The notes: generated from the letters alone by a model not told the origin. 64,000 nucleotides of DNA from Papilionanthe hookeriana x Papilionanthe teres (GCA_022702705.1 CM040421.1:60490621-60554620), one strand, 5' to 3'. Positions 45,621 through 56,429 are shown, counted from the first letter of the stretch. A program made the numbers and translations.

Positions 45621-46440
45621 GGGATGTCACATATACTGAGAAGACCTCAGTGACATCCCAAACTATTCTATAGTTTGGCTTTACATTTTAGAAATAATTT
45701 TATTTAATATTTTACTCCAGTAATTTATTTAAAATTTAAGGTTTACATTTATGCGGCCTACAATCTTGCAAATAGCTTAAGAAGATGGAAGGATTTATAT
45801 CATACCAAACGAACGACCTCGAGATCCTAAAAAGAATTAGGGCTTATATTACACGACATGCAATCATCCAAAAGCCTAAAAGATAATATGAGGGTTTACA
45901 TCGAGCTAGACAAATAACCTCGATGGATAACCTCGAAATTCTAAGGGTTTATGTCGTTTAAGTCTATGGAAAGTTTTGTTGAGTTTCATCATTCCCATCA
46001 TGTTTTGTATTCTCTTGATCGCCTTGATGGTAGACAGCTGTTTGATCGTATCTCCTCCTAGTTTTGTGAAAAGAGGATAAAAGAGAAAATCATGCCTCAA
46101 GAGACATATCTAAGGTTGTTGTTTGTTTGGTGTGATCCTGTAAAGCTCATTTGTTTAAGATTATTACTGTTAAAGTGATAAAAAAAGGAAAATTTTATTT
46201 AATATTAAGTGATGCCAATCAAAATCCAATGGTTTCGTCGTCTCGACACCCCTATTAGTTTTGAATTTGCTTAGTCTAAAGAAGTTGTTAAACTTCTTTA
46301 GACCGGATGACTCTTGTTAGCAACAATAGGTTACCTCATCTAAGAGTCCTCGTAAATCCAAAAGGAGTTATTATTATTTGTTGTTTGTTTTTTTAATTTT
46401 TTTATATTTCTTTTAATATGAAGGTTTATATATTATATTC
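45621..46440 (+). repeat. Dispersed repeat family X, copy 2, with a 10-bp terminal dyad
   Basis: GGGATGTCAC (45621-45630) pairs perfectly with GTGACATCCC (45650-45659) across 19 bases. Copy 1 has the same dyad with one mismatch (40205-40213 and 40234-40242). Homology to copy 1 continues to about 46375 and then fades. Distance between copies is 5.42 kb. Confidence 0.68.
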
Positions 46441-47059
46441 TATCATATTGAGTGGTTTTGGATAGATCTCACCAATACAAAATTTGATATCGTCCGTTTC
46501 GTATGCTCCAAGAAAGCTTATGTGATCATCCAATGCATCGACCTTGATTGGGTTTACCTCACAAAGGCTCACATAAAAATTTGTATGAGAATTTGGGAAT
46601 AAGATAGAGTGTTAAGTGATCATACATACATAAATGTGATAATAATAAATAAAAACATGAAAGTGACTATGCATTTGATGTGATATGAGATATAGTTTAG
46701 AGCCCTTGAACTAATTCGAAATATGAAGATAGTAACTCAGAAAGGTGGGGATGTCATGGAGGCAGTGGTCCGACGGATGAGTGTGTTGTGGAGGCAATGA
46801 CCTAAAAGAGTTACTGTTTGTGGAGGCAGAGGCTCGAAAGCGTGGTTGTGTCGTGAAGGTAACAACCCGGCGTATTGGTGTGTCAAGGTAGCAATGACTT
46901 GAAAGGGTGATGATCCTCACTAGAGAGAATCATACAAGTGGGGTAAGTATATGTACAGACACTAGAAATGCATCTCAGACAAGTGATAATGACTATGAAA
47001 ATTGCATGCAAGACATATAGTATAAGAGGTGTTGTGTTCGGCCGCCTAGAGCTCAGAAC
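46441..47059. other. Unassigned sequence with a short-period minisatellite
   Basis: Between 46740 and 46905 about five irregular units of 29-36 bp begin with GTGGAGGCA(G/A)(T/A)G- or GTGAAGGTAACAA-like words (GTCATGGAGGCAGTGG, TTGTGGAGGCAATGAC, TTTGTGGAGGCAGAGG, GTCGTGAAGGTAACAA, GTCAAGGTAGCAATGA). No gene is recognised; short minus-strand frames at 46711-47089 run through these repeats. Confidence 0.6.
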
Positions 47060-49300
47060 AAGAACCACATAAACACGTGGAAAGCGCAACCAATCGGCGG
47101 ACGACGCATGTTCTTCAGAGCTGCGGAGGTTTGATGTGGAGGTCGAAGTCGATAAGTAGAAAAATAGGGAATTTTGGATTTAAAAAATTACAGAAACTGT
47201 AAAAATTCAAATCTCGGTGTAGAAAAATCATAAGAATAAAAAAAAGACATTTGTGCTCAGTGAATAGAGAAGAATTTATTGAAACAAAAATAAAAAATAT
47301 TTATTATGTACTTTATTTTAATTTAAATAAATACCACATAGAGTAGTTAAATCATAATTAATTAAATAATTATTTAAATTATATTAAATTTTGAGGGCTT
47401 ATTCATGTTGATATGGGGAACCATCCCTAATTTTTCCAATGTCAGAGAACATTTCTATAATCAAAAGCCCTAATTTTCTAGGATTATTATTAAATTAAAA
47501 AATTACTAAAATAAAATAAAAAACTAGAAAAATTCAAAATCATATTTTGTAGGTGCACTGTGTGGTTAGAAAAACTCTAGAAAAAAAAAATCAAATTTTA
47601 AAAAGTTTGAAATGTATTTTCTTATTTAAAAATTAATAAAATGCCAAAAAATATAGAAATACAAAATAATTTAAAAATAATCAAATTACTCTAAAATGAA
47701 GAAAAATGGTCTTGTAAAGTCTCAGTAAAAATTTAGAAGTCAGAAAAATTGCTTTTAATAAGAAAATTTATTTTCTAAGTAAATAAAAATTTTGGCTTCA
47801 AATGATTATAATAATTAAATTAAAATAAAAATTTATGAAAATTAGTTTGGAGTATTCTTTAGAACTAGAGGAACCTAAGAAAAATAAAATTGAAATTAAA
47901 ATAAAATGTTAACTTCTAAGCATTTTCCTAATTTTAAAATAATTAAAAATATTAAAAAATCACAAAAATTTGAAAATGCTCCAAAATTTCATAAATCTCA
48001 TTTTAATTACAGAGAACCACTAAAAATGTTTTCTTAAAATTTAAAAATATAAAACTATATTTTTTTAATACTTAAATACATTTTTCCCTATTTTAAAATT
48101 ATTATAAGAAAATAAAATTAAAATAAAATAAAATTAAATAATTTTTTCTATGTTTCTTGAAGTTTGAGAGACTTATTAAAATATAAAAATTAATTTTTGA
48201 GATAAAAAGTTATTTATATTTATTTATTCATTAAAATCAATTAAAAATTATAAAAATTAAAATATTATTTAAAAATTAACAAAAAGCATTCCAAAATTTA
48301 AATAAAAATCAAACATATATAAATTCTCCTTTGATATTTTAATTAACCCAAGAATAGTGTAACAGATAAGTTTTAAAGTCTTTTGAATAAAATTGAAGTA
48401 ATTATGAAAAAAGGAGCCATAGGGGTAAAAAGGTAATTATGAAATTTTGAACTCTAATAAAGATTTAGGTTAAACCAGAGGGTAAATGGGTAATATTAAT
48501 CATAACTAATTTTATGAAATGTTTGAAACACAAAGGCTAGAAGTGTAGAAACTAATTCATGTCACTTTCTACAAAAAGGTAAATTTGCAATTTTTCAAAT
48601 TGCTGTAGTTTGAAAGTTAACTAAGTATAGAGGATCCTGATGTGAGGAATTTTAGTTAGGAAGACAAAAATTCACTAATTGGGAGCTCCAAGCTAATGGT
48701 AGGATGATAATTTAAATTTGCAATGAGAATTAAACATACCTTACTTATTTTTCTTCAAAATTTCTAATCTACCCTTGAGACTTAAGAGCATAGTTGCAAG
48801 CTAGGATTGATCTATAATTATTACGTAAGTTTTATAAAGCAGAATATAATCAATTATAAATATCTTTAAAATACTACAAGCTTAAATCACATTAAAGAAT
48901 GGGGTAAAAGATTCTTTAACGATTAAGCTTACCCCTAAGGGTACCTACTAACATAATTCATGAACATAACTGAATTGCTCTACTCATAGAGTAATTAAAA
49001 ATACTAAAGATAATTGAGCACAAGTTAAAAACCATAACTAAAAACGACGAGATAATGTTAGGTGAACTTGGAATGATCCAAAAACTCCTAAAGTTACTTA
49101 GGGTTATCCCCCAGACACTTTTGAAAGATTCTCAGATATTTTGAAGGACACATGGAATTATTTGTTAGATAAAATCATTCCAAAAACATAAACAACCAAT
49201 GAAAATCAAAACAAAGAAAAAATTCATAGGGACCCACAAAGATATGACTCGAGACCCATTAATTCACACTTTCAAATAAAATTCCCTACACTACTTATCC
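47060..49300 (-). repeat. Large inverted repeat, right arm (family X on minus)
   Basis: The minus strand aligns in order with 41310-43735. The GC-rich end (47080-47160), with CACGTGTTTATG and GAGCTCTGAAG-type words, corresponds to 43590-43700. The intervening 3.3 kb contains copy 2 of the family in plus orientation. The two arms are therefore two separate insertions in opposite orientation, or one rearranged locus. Confidence 0.7.
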
Positions 49301-49536
49301 TACATTAATAACTTAATGCTCAATGGTTTGGATCTTGGATAAGGTATCTAGATCCATGTGAGCTATTAAGAATATTTGATAATGCCACATATGGATCATC
49401 AGATTTGTGTAAGTCGAAGGTCTAAGTGGTGAGGGCGATGATGATAATGCTTATGTGTGTTAAAAGTGGGATTTTAGAAAAATATCTCATACCTCAAGGA
49501 TCCTTCGGGATAGAGGATACGACCGATGATACTATT
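49301..49536. other. Short unassigned stretch left of an Athila-like LTR
   Basis: No gene is recognised. CTATT (49532-49536) would be the left target-duplication base set of the LTR that begins at 49537; its partner could not be found because the right side of that element is rearranged. Confidence 0.4.
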
Positions 49537-49739
49537 TGATCCATGAAAAAAATACCTGTTTTTATGCCTTGATTTTTATCAAATTTTTAAGGATATTATG
49601 CTTTAATGAAAGGTATTTTTGTGTTTTTGAATGTAGGTGATGCAAAAATGTTCAAAAAGGAAAAAGGAGCAAAAAGGAGCAAAAAGGAGCAAAAAGGAGA
49701 AAAAATGGAGCCAAAATGCAAAATTGCTAAAATAATGAG

Positions 49740-50020
49740 CCGGGCGCCAGAATCCGGCGCCTAAGCGCCAACTCGATACCAAATGTGTGACGATTTTTGT
49801 AACTACTTTGGGCGGTTATTTTGACGGTTAGAGCGGTTATTGGACCATCTAGAAGATTGGCAGTTATTTCTGGATTATAGGACATGTGATACATTGTATC
49901 TAGACGCTTGGAAACGGTTTGAATCGCGAAGAGGTGCGATCCAAAGTAAATAGGTGCGAAGAACTGGACGCGGAGTCCGGCGCCTAGGCGCCAGATGCCG
50001 GCGCCTAGGCGCCGGACACA
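49740..50020. repeat. GC-palindrome cassettes GGCGCCTAGGCGCC in the LTR U3
   Basis: The self-complementary 14-mer GGCGCCTAGGCGCC, within CCGGCGCCTAGGCGCC(G/A), occurs twice at 49979-50013. A one-base variant, CCGGCGCCTAAGCGCC, lies at about 49753-49768. They sit between the AAAAAGGAGC units and the TATA box. Confidence 0.92.
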
Positions 50021-50085
50021 CTTTCTAGAAGATTCATTGAATTTGGACACATTTTGAAGAGATGCTTTAGGTAACCCTTGAAGCC

Positions 50086-50093
50086 TATAAATA
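50086..50093 (+). promoter_or_regulatory. TATA box of the LTR
   Basis: TATAAATA in the context AAGCCTATAAATATGAGGCC, about 550 bp into the LTR. The homologous TATAAATA of the LTR at 55267-56798 lies on minus at 56343-56350. Confidence 0.6.
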
Positions 50094-51337
50094 TGAGGCC
50101 ATTTCTACAGAGAAAAACACCCAATAAGAAGCCCGCCCTAGTCTGCTCCAATCTGAGAGAGAATTAGATAGATAACTTTAAGGGCTACAATTGTAGTTTA
50201 CTTTCTTTCATAAATTAGTGAGTTTATTTTATTTAGAGTTTGTATTGAGAGTTTGAAAGAGTTGGTGATTTTGAAGTCTATTTCGCTTTGGAGTCAGAAG
50301 GAATCAGAGGTTCAGTTGGAGAAACACTTGAGATAAGTATTTGTAATTTGATTCAAAGTTTTGTTTATATATTTTGTTATTTAAATTTAATGTGTTCTGA
50401 GTAGTTACTTTACTTTCTCCTTTCAATTATGAAAAGATAAATAAGATAATATTAAATTCGTTGGAGAATTAAAAATTAAATATGTTTAAATATTTTGATG
50501 ATATTAATACCGGATCTTAATTTACTATTTAAATTGTTAAAATCTGTTGAAGAATTTTGAGACATAGAAGGAGATGAATTCTTAACTAGTAGATATCACA
50601 TGAATCCTTGGGTAGTCGAAAGCCTCATGCGGGTTATTCAAGGTGAAGTGCAAATAAATAGGAAAATATTATTCAATGGGCGTAGAATTGATAAGTTTTT
50701 AGAGTGACAGACTAAATTCTTGTAATTTGGTTTATAGAGAGGGAACGGGTCACTAGTAGGGCCGAGCATAGCCACCCTTGGACATCTAGTAGTGTGAGCC
50801 TAGATTAATCGATTCTACTAACAATACATCCAGACCTGATCTATAGATTAACCAATTTTCTTTATACTATCGAGCGAAGGTAAAAAATATGAATGCTTCT
50901 ATTTGGCACAATACCATAAATTTATATTCTCCACGAATATTATATTATCTAAAAAGTCTTGGATTAATTGAAAGGAAGAAAGTTGTTTGCTTATTATTAT
51001 TTACATCACTCATTATTTTATTATTGTTTTAATTCTGCATTTAGTAAATTAAATATTAAATTTATAACTTTAAAAGAAATACATAAAAATAAATTTAAAA
51101 TATTTAAAAATCTATAAACCTCCTCGTGGGATCGATATTTGGAGTCTTTATTTAAAGTCTCATATTACTTGAAACGATACGTATACTTGCAGTAGTCATA
51201 CAGTGTGTAAAATATTTTCATAAAACTATATTTATATACACTAACCGCTATTATTATTTAGGTCGAAAGTATTAGGTTATAACATATTTTTGAAAGCATA
51301 AATTCATTGCGTTGTCCGCGGATCGAGGTCGAGTTTT

Positions 51338-51355
51338 TGGCGCCGTTGTCGGGGA
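51338..51355 (+). other. Primer binding site, tRNA-Asp type
   Basis: TGGCGCCGTTGTCGGGGA matches the complement of the plant tRNA-Asp 3' end (CCGGGGA form) at 17 of 18 positions. Athila-lineage elements use this primer. It lies in the 29-nt centre of the palindrome. Confidence 0.85.
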
Positions 51356-51366
51356 GGGCAAATTTT

Positions 51367-51846
51367 AAAAACTCGACCTCGATCCGTGGACAACGCAAGT
51401 AATTTATGCTTTCAAAAATATGTTATAGCCAATACTTGACTCCAAATAATAATAGTGGCTAGTGTATATAAATATAATTTTATGGAAAATATTTTACACA
51501 CTAGAGGTACTACGCAAGAATACGTATCGTTTCAAGTAATATAGAGCTTTAAATAAAGACACTCGATATCGATCCCACGAGGAGGTTTATAGATTTTTAA
51601 ATATTTTAATTTTATTTTTATGTATTTCTTTTAAAGTTATAAATTTAATATTTAATTTACTAAATGCGAAATTAAAGCAATAATAAAATAATGAGTGATG
51701 TAAATAATAATAAGCAAACAACTTTCTTCCTTTCAATTAATCCAAGACTTTTTAGATAATATAATATTCGTGGAGAATATAAATTTATGGTATTGTGCCA
51801 AATAGAAGCATTCATATTCTTTACCTTCGCTTGATAGTATAAAGAA
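51367..51846 (-). mobile_element. Partial Athila-like LTR (minus orientation) fused to a reverse transcriptase
   Basis: This is the 3' 480 bp of an LTR on minus, without a primer site behind its end. At 51846 it joins the RT gene of the left Athila body in mid-codon context: RT reads NWEKC and then runs into LTR sequence. Both sides share TTCTTT(T)AT at the joint, which suggests microhomology-mediated joining. A minus-strand frame continues from RT into the LTR without a stop to 51672, giving a chimeric tail. Confidence 0.8.
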
Positions 51847-52640
51847 CATTTCTCCCAATTAAGAACTAAATTAGTTTTCTCACATACTTGAAATACTTTT
51901 TCAAGATGATTTAAGCATGTGTCAAATGTTGTTCCGAATACAGAGAAATCATCCATAAATACTTCTATTCCATTATCAATTAATTTACTAAATATAGACA
52001 TCATACATCTTTGGAATGTTGCAGGTGCGTTACATAATCCAAAAGGCATTCTTCGAAAAGCGAAAGTTCCATAAGGACTAGTAAATGTAGTTTTATCTTG
52101 ATCCTCAGGAGCAATTTGTATTTGATGATAACCGGTATATCCATCTAAGAAACAAAAATACTTATGTCCGGCTAATCTATCTAACATCTGGTCTAGAAAT
52201 GGTAAAGGGAAGTGATCTTTTCTAGTGGTCGTGTTTAATTTTCTATAATCAATACATATTCGCCATCCAAGTAACTTGTCTTATAGGGATAAGATCATTA
52301 TTTTCATTAGCTTTCGACAATCACCCCTCCTTTTTTAGGTACTACGATGAATCGGGCTTACCTAAGCACTCGTCGTAAATAGGATATATAATACCATTAT
52401 CTAACCATTTTAAAATTTCTTTCTCGACTACTTCTTTCATTATCGGATTTAATCTCCTTTCGTGGATCCGCTTTAGGTTTATGTTCATTATCTAAAATAA
52501 TTCGTGCATACGGATTGAAGGACTAATTCCTTTAATATCTGCTAAAGTCCAACCAAAAATTTTCTTATATTTTTTTAATGTATCTAAAAGTTTTTGTTCT
52601 TGAGATTCATTTAATTCGGATGAAATAATAACCTGAGTAG
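51846..52640 (-). pseudogene. Athila reverse transcriptase, N-terminal and palm part, truncated
   Basis: On minus the order is the RT approach region (KEILKWLDNGIIYPI-like, about 52440-52380), an IDYRKLN region (decayed, 52265-52225), DHFPLPFLDQMLDRLAGHKY (52225-52165), GYTGYHQIQIAPEDQDKTTF (52144-52085), GTFAFRRMPFGLCNAPATFQ (52070-52011) and the catalytic FMDDF (51945-51959). HLEKVFQVCEKTNLVLNWEKC then breaks at 51846. About half of RT and all of RNase H and integrase are missing. Frameshifts occur upstream of 52190. The palm motif is intact. Confidence 0.92.
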
Positions 52641-52865
52641 AGTTTACCTAAGTAAGCATACTTTAAATGATTAGGTAACATTCTTAACTCAAGTTCAGGA
52701 GGTTTAATAATTGATGGAACTATATATTTTTTTTTAATTTCTGTGTTATCCAAAAATTCAAATTTCTCTTGAATATAATCTAATTCTTCATTTATCTCAG
52801 ATTTTTCAATTAATTCAATATTTTATTTTTCTAATTTTTCTTCATAATATTCTTTAAAATGTTTT
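52641..52865 (-). pseudogene. Athila protease-RT linker
   Basis: A Glu/Lys-rich linker read in minus with stops and shifts, containing the LNELELRMLPNHLKYAYLG-like approach sequence found before Athila RT (plus 52650-52700). The same linker recurs in the right element at 63150-63460. Confidence 0.6.
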
Positions 52866-53275
52866 TTTATAAATGATCGAGTACTTCCATTCGAAAACAC
52901 TCATCATCTTTTTCTAACGTGAGATATTTCATTGATTTAGCAATATTAAAAGTTACTTTTTGGTCATTTACTCTCATAGTTAATTCTCCTTTCTGAACAT
53001 CAATCATAGCTTTTCCAGTGGCTAAAAATGGTCTTCCTAAAATGATAGGAATTTCTTTATCTTCTTCCATATCTAGAACAATAAAATCTACAAGGAAGAT
53101 AAATTTATCCACTTTTACTAATACATCTTCAATAACTCCCTTAGGATATGTAATGAACGATCGCCTAACCGAAGAGTTATCGAAGTAGTGAAATTTCTCC
53201 CAATCCTAATCTCTTAAAAATTGATAGAGGCATTAGATTGATGCTTGCTCCTAAGTCACACAAAGCTTTTTCATA
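52866..53275 (-). pseudogene. Athila aspartic protease
   Basis: The active site reads CDLGAS (plus 53241-53260), with Leu in the position that is Thr or Ser in most retropepsins; this D-L-G-A form is usual in Athila. A frameshifted middle follows, then an open stretch (53112-52867) with VDKFIFLVDFIVLDMEEDKE, IPIILGRPFLATGKAMIDVQ and GELTMRVNDQKVTFNI. ILGRPFL is the conserved C-terminal protease motif. The downstream tail (KDDECFRMEVLDHL) ends at a stop. The right element carries the same domain at 63460-63850. Confidence 0.9.
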
Positions 53276-55024
53276 GAATTTTTCTCCAATAGTGCGGTGG
53301 TATAGTGAAACTACCAGATCTTTTAATTTTTCGAGAAGTTTTTTCGAATAATAAGACTACACTCTTCACTAAGTGCAACCATTTCATTATGGGTAAATTT
53401 TCTTTTTTTATTTAGAATATCTTTCATAAATTTTACATAGTTTGGCATCTGTTCTAAAGCTTCTACAAAAGGAATATTTATCGTTAATTTCTTCAAAATT
53501 TCAAGGAATTTAGCAAACTATTTGTCTTTTTTATGTTGAATTAGTCGTTGAGGAAATGGTGGTGGAGGTTTTTCAACAGAAATTTTCATAGGTATTAAAG
53601 GATTTTCTAAATTTGGATCTTGTTGATTCTTTTCCTTTTCAATTTCCACTTCCTCTTTTTGACTTTCAAGTTCTTTACGAATTCGAGGTTCTAATTCTTT
53701 TCCACTTCGTAATTGTATCGCTTTAATTTGTTCATTTCCCTTGTCTTTAAGATTTATTTCCACATTACTAGGAAATGTTCCAGGTATTCTATTATTAAGT
53801 GCAGTAGCGATATGTCCAAGTTGAGTTTCAATATTTTTGATAGCTGTTCCTTGATTTTGTAATTTGTTTCCTTGTATTTGTAATTGATTTCCTTGATTTT
53901 GTAAATGTTGACCCATATTTAATATTAATTCTTCTATAGATAATTTCTTATCTTTAAATTGAAGGTTATTATTATTAAATCCAGTTGGATAACTAAGTTT
54001 ATAATTAGGATTTCCTTGATTAGATGGATTTCCTAATTGTTGTGTCATATTATTCATCCATGGTTAATTAGTTGTATTATTATTCCAATTAAAATTAGGA
54101 TGATTTTTCCATCCAGGATTATAATAATTTGCATAAGGATTATTGGGTCTGTTGTTAATTGCATTAATTGTTTCATATCGAGATCGGGATTCTATAAGTT
54201 GTCCGGATGAATTTTCTTCTCGATATAGTTGGAGAGTAATTCATTCCAAAATGATCTAATTTTTTAGATACATGAAGCAATTTGTGAAGCTAACATAGAT
54301 ATTGCATCATTTTCATGAATACTAGCTATTTTTTCGGATTCATTCTATCACAGGCTATCGAAAATTATTAGTTGTCATTTCTTCGATTAGTGCATAGGCT
54401 TCATCAAATGGTTTTGACATTAATGATCCTCCAGAGAAGAAGCATCGATGATTGATCTTAAAGATCCTACTAATCCATTATAGAAAGTTTGGATAATTAA
54501 CCAATCTAGTAACGCATGATGCGGGCATTTCCTAAGAAGTTCTTTAAATCTCTCCCAAGATTCATATATCGACTCTCCATCAAACCGACTAAAAGAAGTT
54601 ATATCGTTTCTAAGCTTAGCAGCTTTTAGATGGCGGAAAATATTTGGATAGAAATTTTTGTGATAATTCTCCCCAAGTTTTAATAGTATCCAGGTGCTAA
54701 CGAATTTAACCACATTTTAGCCTTATCCCTTATAGAAAAAGGAAAAAGTCTAAGTCTAATAAGCATCGTTAGATACTCCTTCATATTTGAAAGTAGCACA
54801 TAGTTCTAAAAAACTAGCAAGATGTAAATTAGGATCTTCAAGTAGGTGAACCACTAAATTGATTATTTTGTACCATTTGGATAATTGCAGGTTTAAGTTC
54901 GAATGAATTAGCAGACTACATCGTGGTTTTGAATAGTTAAATGAATTTCATCTAATGTAGGGTTGGCATAATCTCGTAATGGTCTTGGTTGATTGATATT
55001 TTCATTTTCGTGTATATTTGCCAT
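53276..55024 (-). pseudogene. Athila gag
   Basis: The first Met is at plus 55022-55024, followed by ANIHENENINQPRPLRDYAN. The middle holds RLRLFPFSIRDKAKMWLNSL (about 54755-54700), KLRNDITSFSRFDGESIYES, WERFKELLRKCPHHALLDWL (54580-54515) and IQTFYNGLV. The C-terminal half (54057-53518) is open for 179 codons. It has a Gln/Asn-rich coiled-coil-like stretch with three QNQGNQL/QIQGNKL repeats, then LRSGKELEPR and a Pro-rich PPPPFPQRL, and continues to the ALEQMPNYVKF block at about 53460. Stops and shifts split it in at least four places. Confidence 0.9.
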
Positions 55025-55185
55025 TTGTGTTAAATTTATAATTTCTCTTTTTGTTTTCTAATTCTTTTAATTGTACGCTCTAATTCTGAATCGTAAGGTA
55101 TTAAATTTTCGTTTCCAAATTTTCGCATACAATTTTATAAAATAAATTTTAAATTAGTCCGTTACTTTAGTAAATAATTTCTTTA

Positions 55186-55266
55186 CTTCCTCAAGAACGG
55201 CGCCAAAAACTTGACCCACTTTTAATATGTTTGCAATTTATGTTTATAGCAACGACACCAAAAACT
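55186..55266 (-). other. Duplicated primer-site region of the left Athila body
   Basis: On minus two copies of an LTR-end/primer unit follow each other: GATCAAGTTTTTGGTGTCGT, with site at about 55246-55259, and 55 bp further GGTCAAGTTTTTGGCGCCGT, with site at about 55195-55206. Each consists of an LTR-like TCA end, AGTTTT and TGG(C/T)G(C/T)CGTT. Confidence 0.75.
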
Positions 55267-56342
55267 TGATCCCGCTTTAAATATAGATATATGATTTAAT
55301 GTATAATGTGGATTCTACGCAAGTATACGTATCGTATCAAGTAATACAGGGCTCTAGTGGAGTCCTCGGTTATCGATCCCACAGGGAAGTTTTTAACGGA
55401 TTTGTTATCGCTAAATTTAAAGGAATTACTTACGAATAAAGTGAACGGAAATTCAAAGTAACTATAATAAACTAAAGTAAACTAATGCTCGAAATAAGTT
55501 CGATTTAAATAATTCGAAAAAGTATCCTTCTCCTTGCTTTTAGAAAATTAAGTGAATGATGAATTTAAATAGGATTTTTTAATTGTATTGTGACAAATAG
55601 AGCATTCCTATTCTTTACCCTTTGGTCCAGTGCAAAGAACATCGACTAATCCTATGTTTGATTATCGAATCATGCTAAGGCCGGGAGGATACTCGGCCGC
55701 CACTTCGTAGCTCCCACGTTCCCTCACCCGAGGGCTAACATCTACACTTCAACTTCAAACAATAGGACCAAATTGAATATTTTAGTCCGTCACACTAAAA
55801 TGTTCAATTCTACGTCCGATAATTAATATTTCCCTATTTATTTGCACTCGCCTTCCAAGGCTTTCGACTTCCCCGAATATTGGATGTAATTTTTACTATA
55901 GTTGATAATTCAACATATTTTAACTAACTCAATCGTCGATTGAAAGTAAATTAAGTTTTAAGTAAAAATTATCACAATTTATTTATATTATATTAAGTGC
56001 TTCTATTTAATTTCATCAATCCGCATAATTTTCATTAACAAGGAGAAATACTAAGAAAACTACTCGTAATGCATGGGAATAAAACAAAGCATGGATTTCA
56101 TTTAAAGTTAACAACAATAAACAAATATACTTATCTTAATTTCCTCCCCAAGCGTGACTCTCAAGTTCCTTCGACTTTTCCTTCTAAGTACAACAAACTA
56201 AATAAAGCACTCAATTAAACTAATGAACTCACTAAACACACTCAAACTCACTAAATTAGACACACACAAATGACACTTAAGACACTAGAAAGAGACTAGA
56301 AAGACACTAGAAAGACACACTAAATCACTAGAATTCGGCCTC

Positions 56343-56350
56343 TATTTATA
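56343..56350 (-). promoter_or_regulatory. TATA box of the shared LTR
   Basis: The minus strand reads CCTCTATAAATAGAGGCC. It lies downstream of the GC cassettes, as in the LTR at 49537. Confidence 0.6.
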
Positions 56351-56429
56351 GAGGTAAGAAAAGGTCCAAGGGGTGCTTAAACACCTCTTCAAAAAGTGTC
56401 CAGGTTCAATGTATATGCATTTCAACCGT

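Larger units (their letters stand above)
49537..51331 (+). mobile_element. Athila-like LTR (plus orientation), left partner of the palindrome
   Basis: It starts TGATCCATGAAAAAAATACC and ends GATCGAGGTCG, where sister LTRs end GGTCA, followed by AGTTTT and a primer site. Order of blocks: GCTTTAATGAAAGGTATTTT (49591-49610), four AAAAAGGAGC units (49656-49705), GC-palindrome cassettes (49740-50020), TATA box (50086-50093), GTGCAAATAAATAGGAAAAT (50648-50667), CCTCGTGGGATCGATATTTG (51122-51141) and ACGATACGTATACTTGC (51175-51191). It is followed by a primer site but no plus-strand gag. Instead a second LTR in the opposite orientation follows. Confidence 0.85.
50858..51846. repeat. Palindrome of two head-to-head LTR 3' ends, arms about 480 bp
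   Basis: Arm 1 (50858-51337) begins TTCTTTATACTATCGAGCG and ends CGAGGTCGAGTTTTT. Arm 2 (51367-51846) is its reverse complement at roughly 90% identity; for example CGAGGTCGAG pairs with CTCGACCTCG (51371-51380), and CTTGAAACGATACGTAT pairs with ATACGTATCGTTTCAAG (51520-51536). The 29-nt centre holds the primer site, which belongs to the left LTR only. Arm divergence argues against a simple foldback artefact. Confidence 0.92.

Noticed and set aside
49727..50050. 107-codon minus-strand frame in the LTR at 49537
   Set aside because: It is antisense to the LTR, spans the GC-palindrome cassettes and shows no motif.
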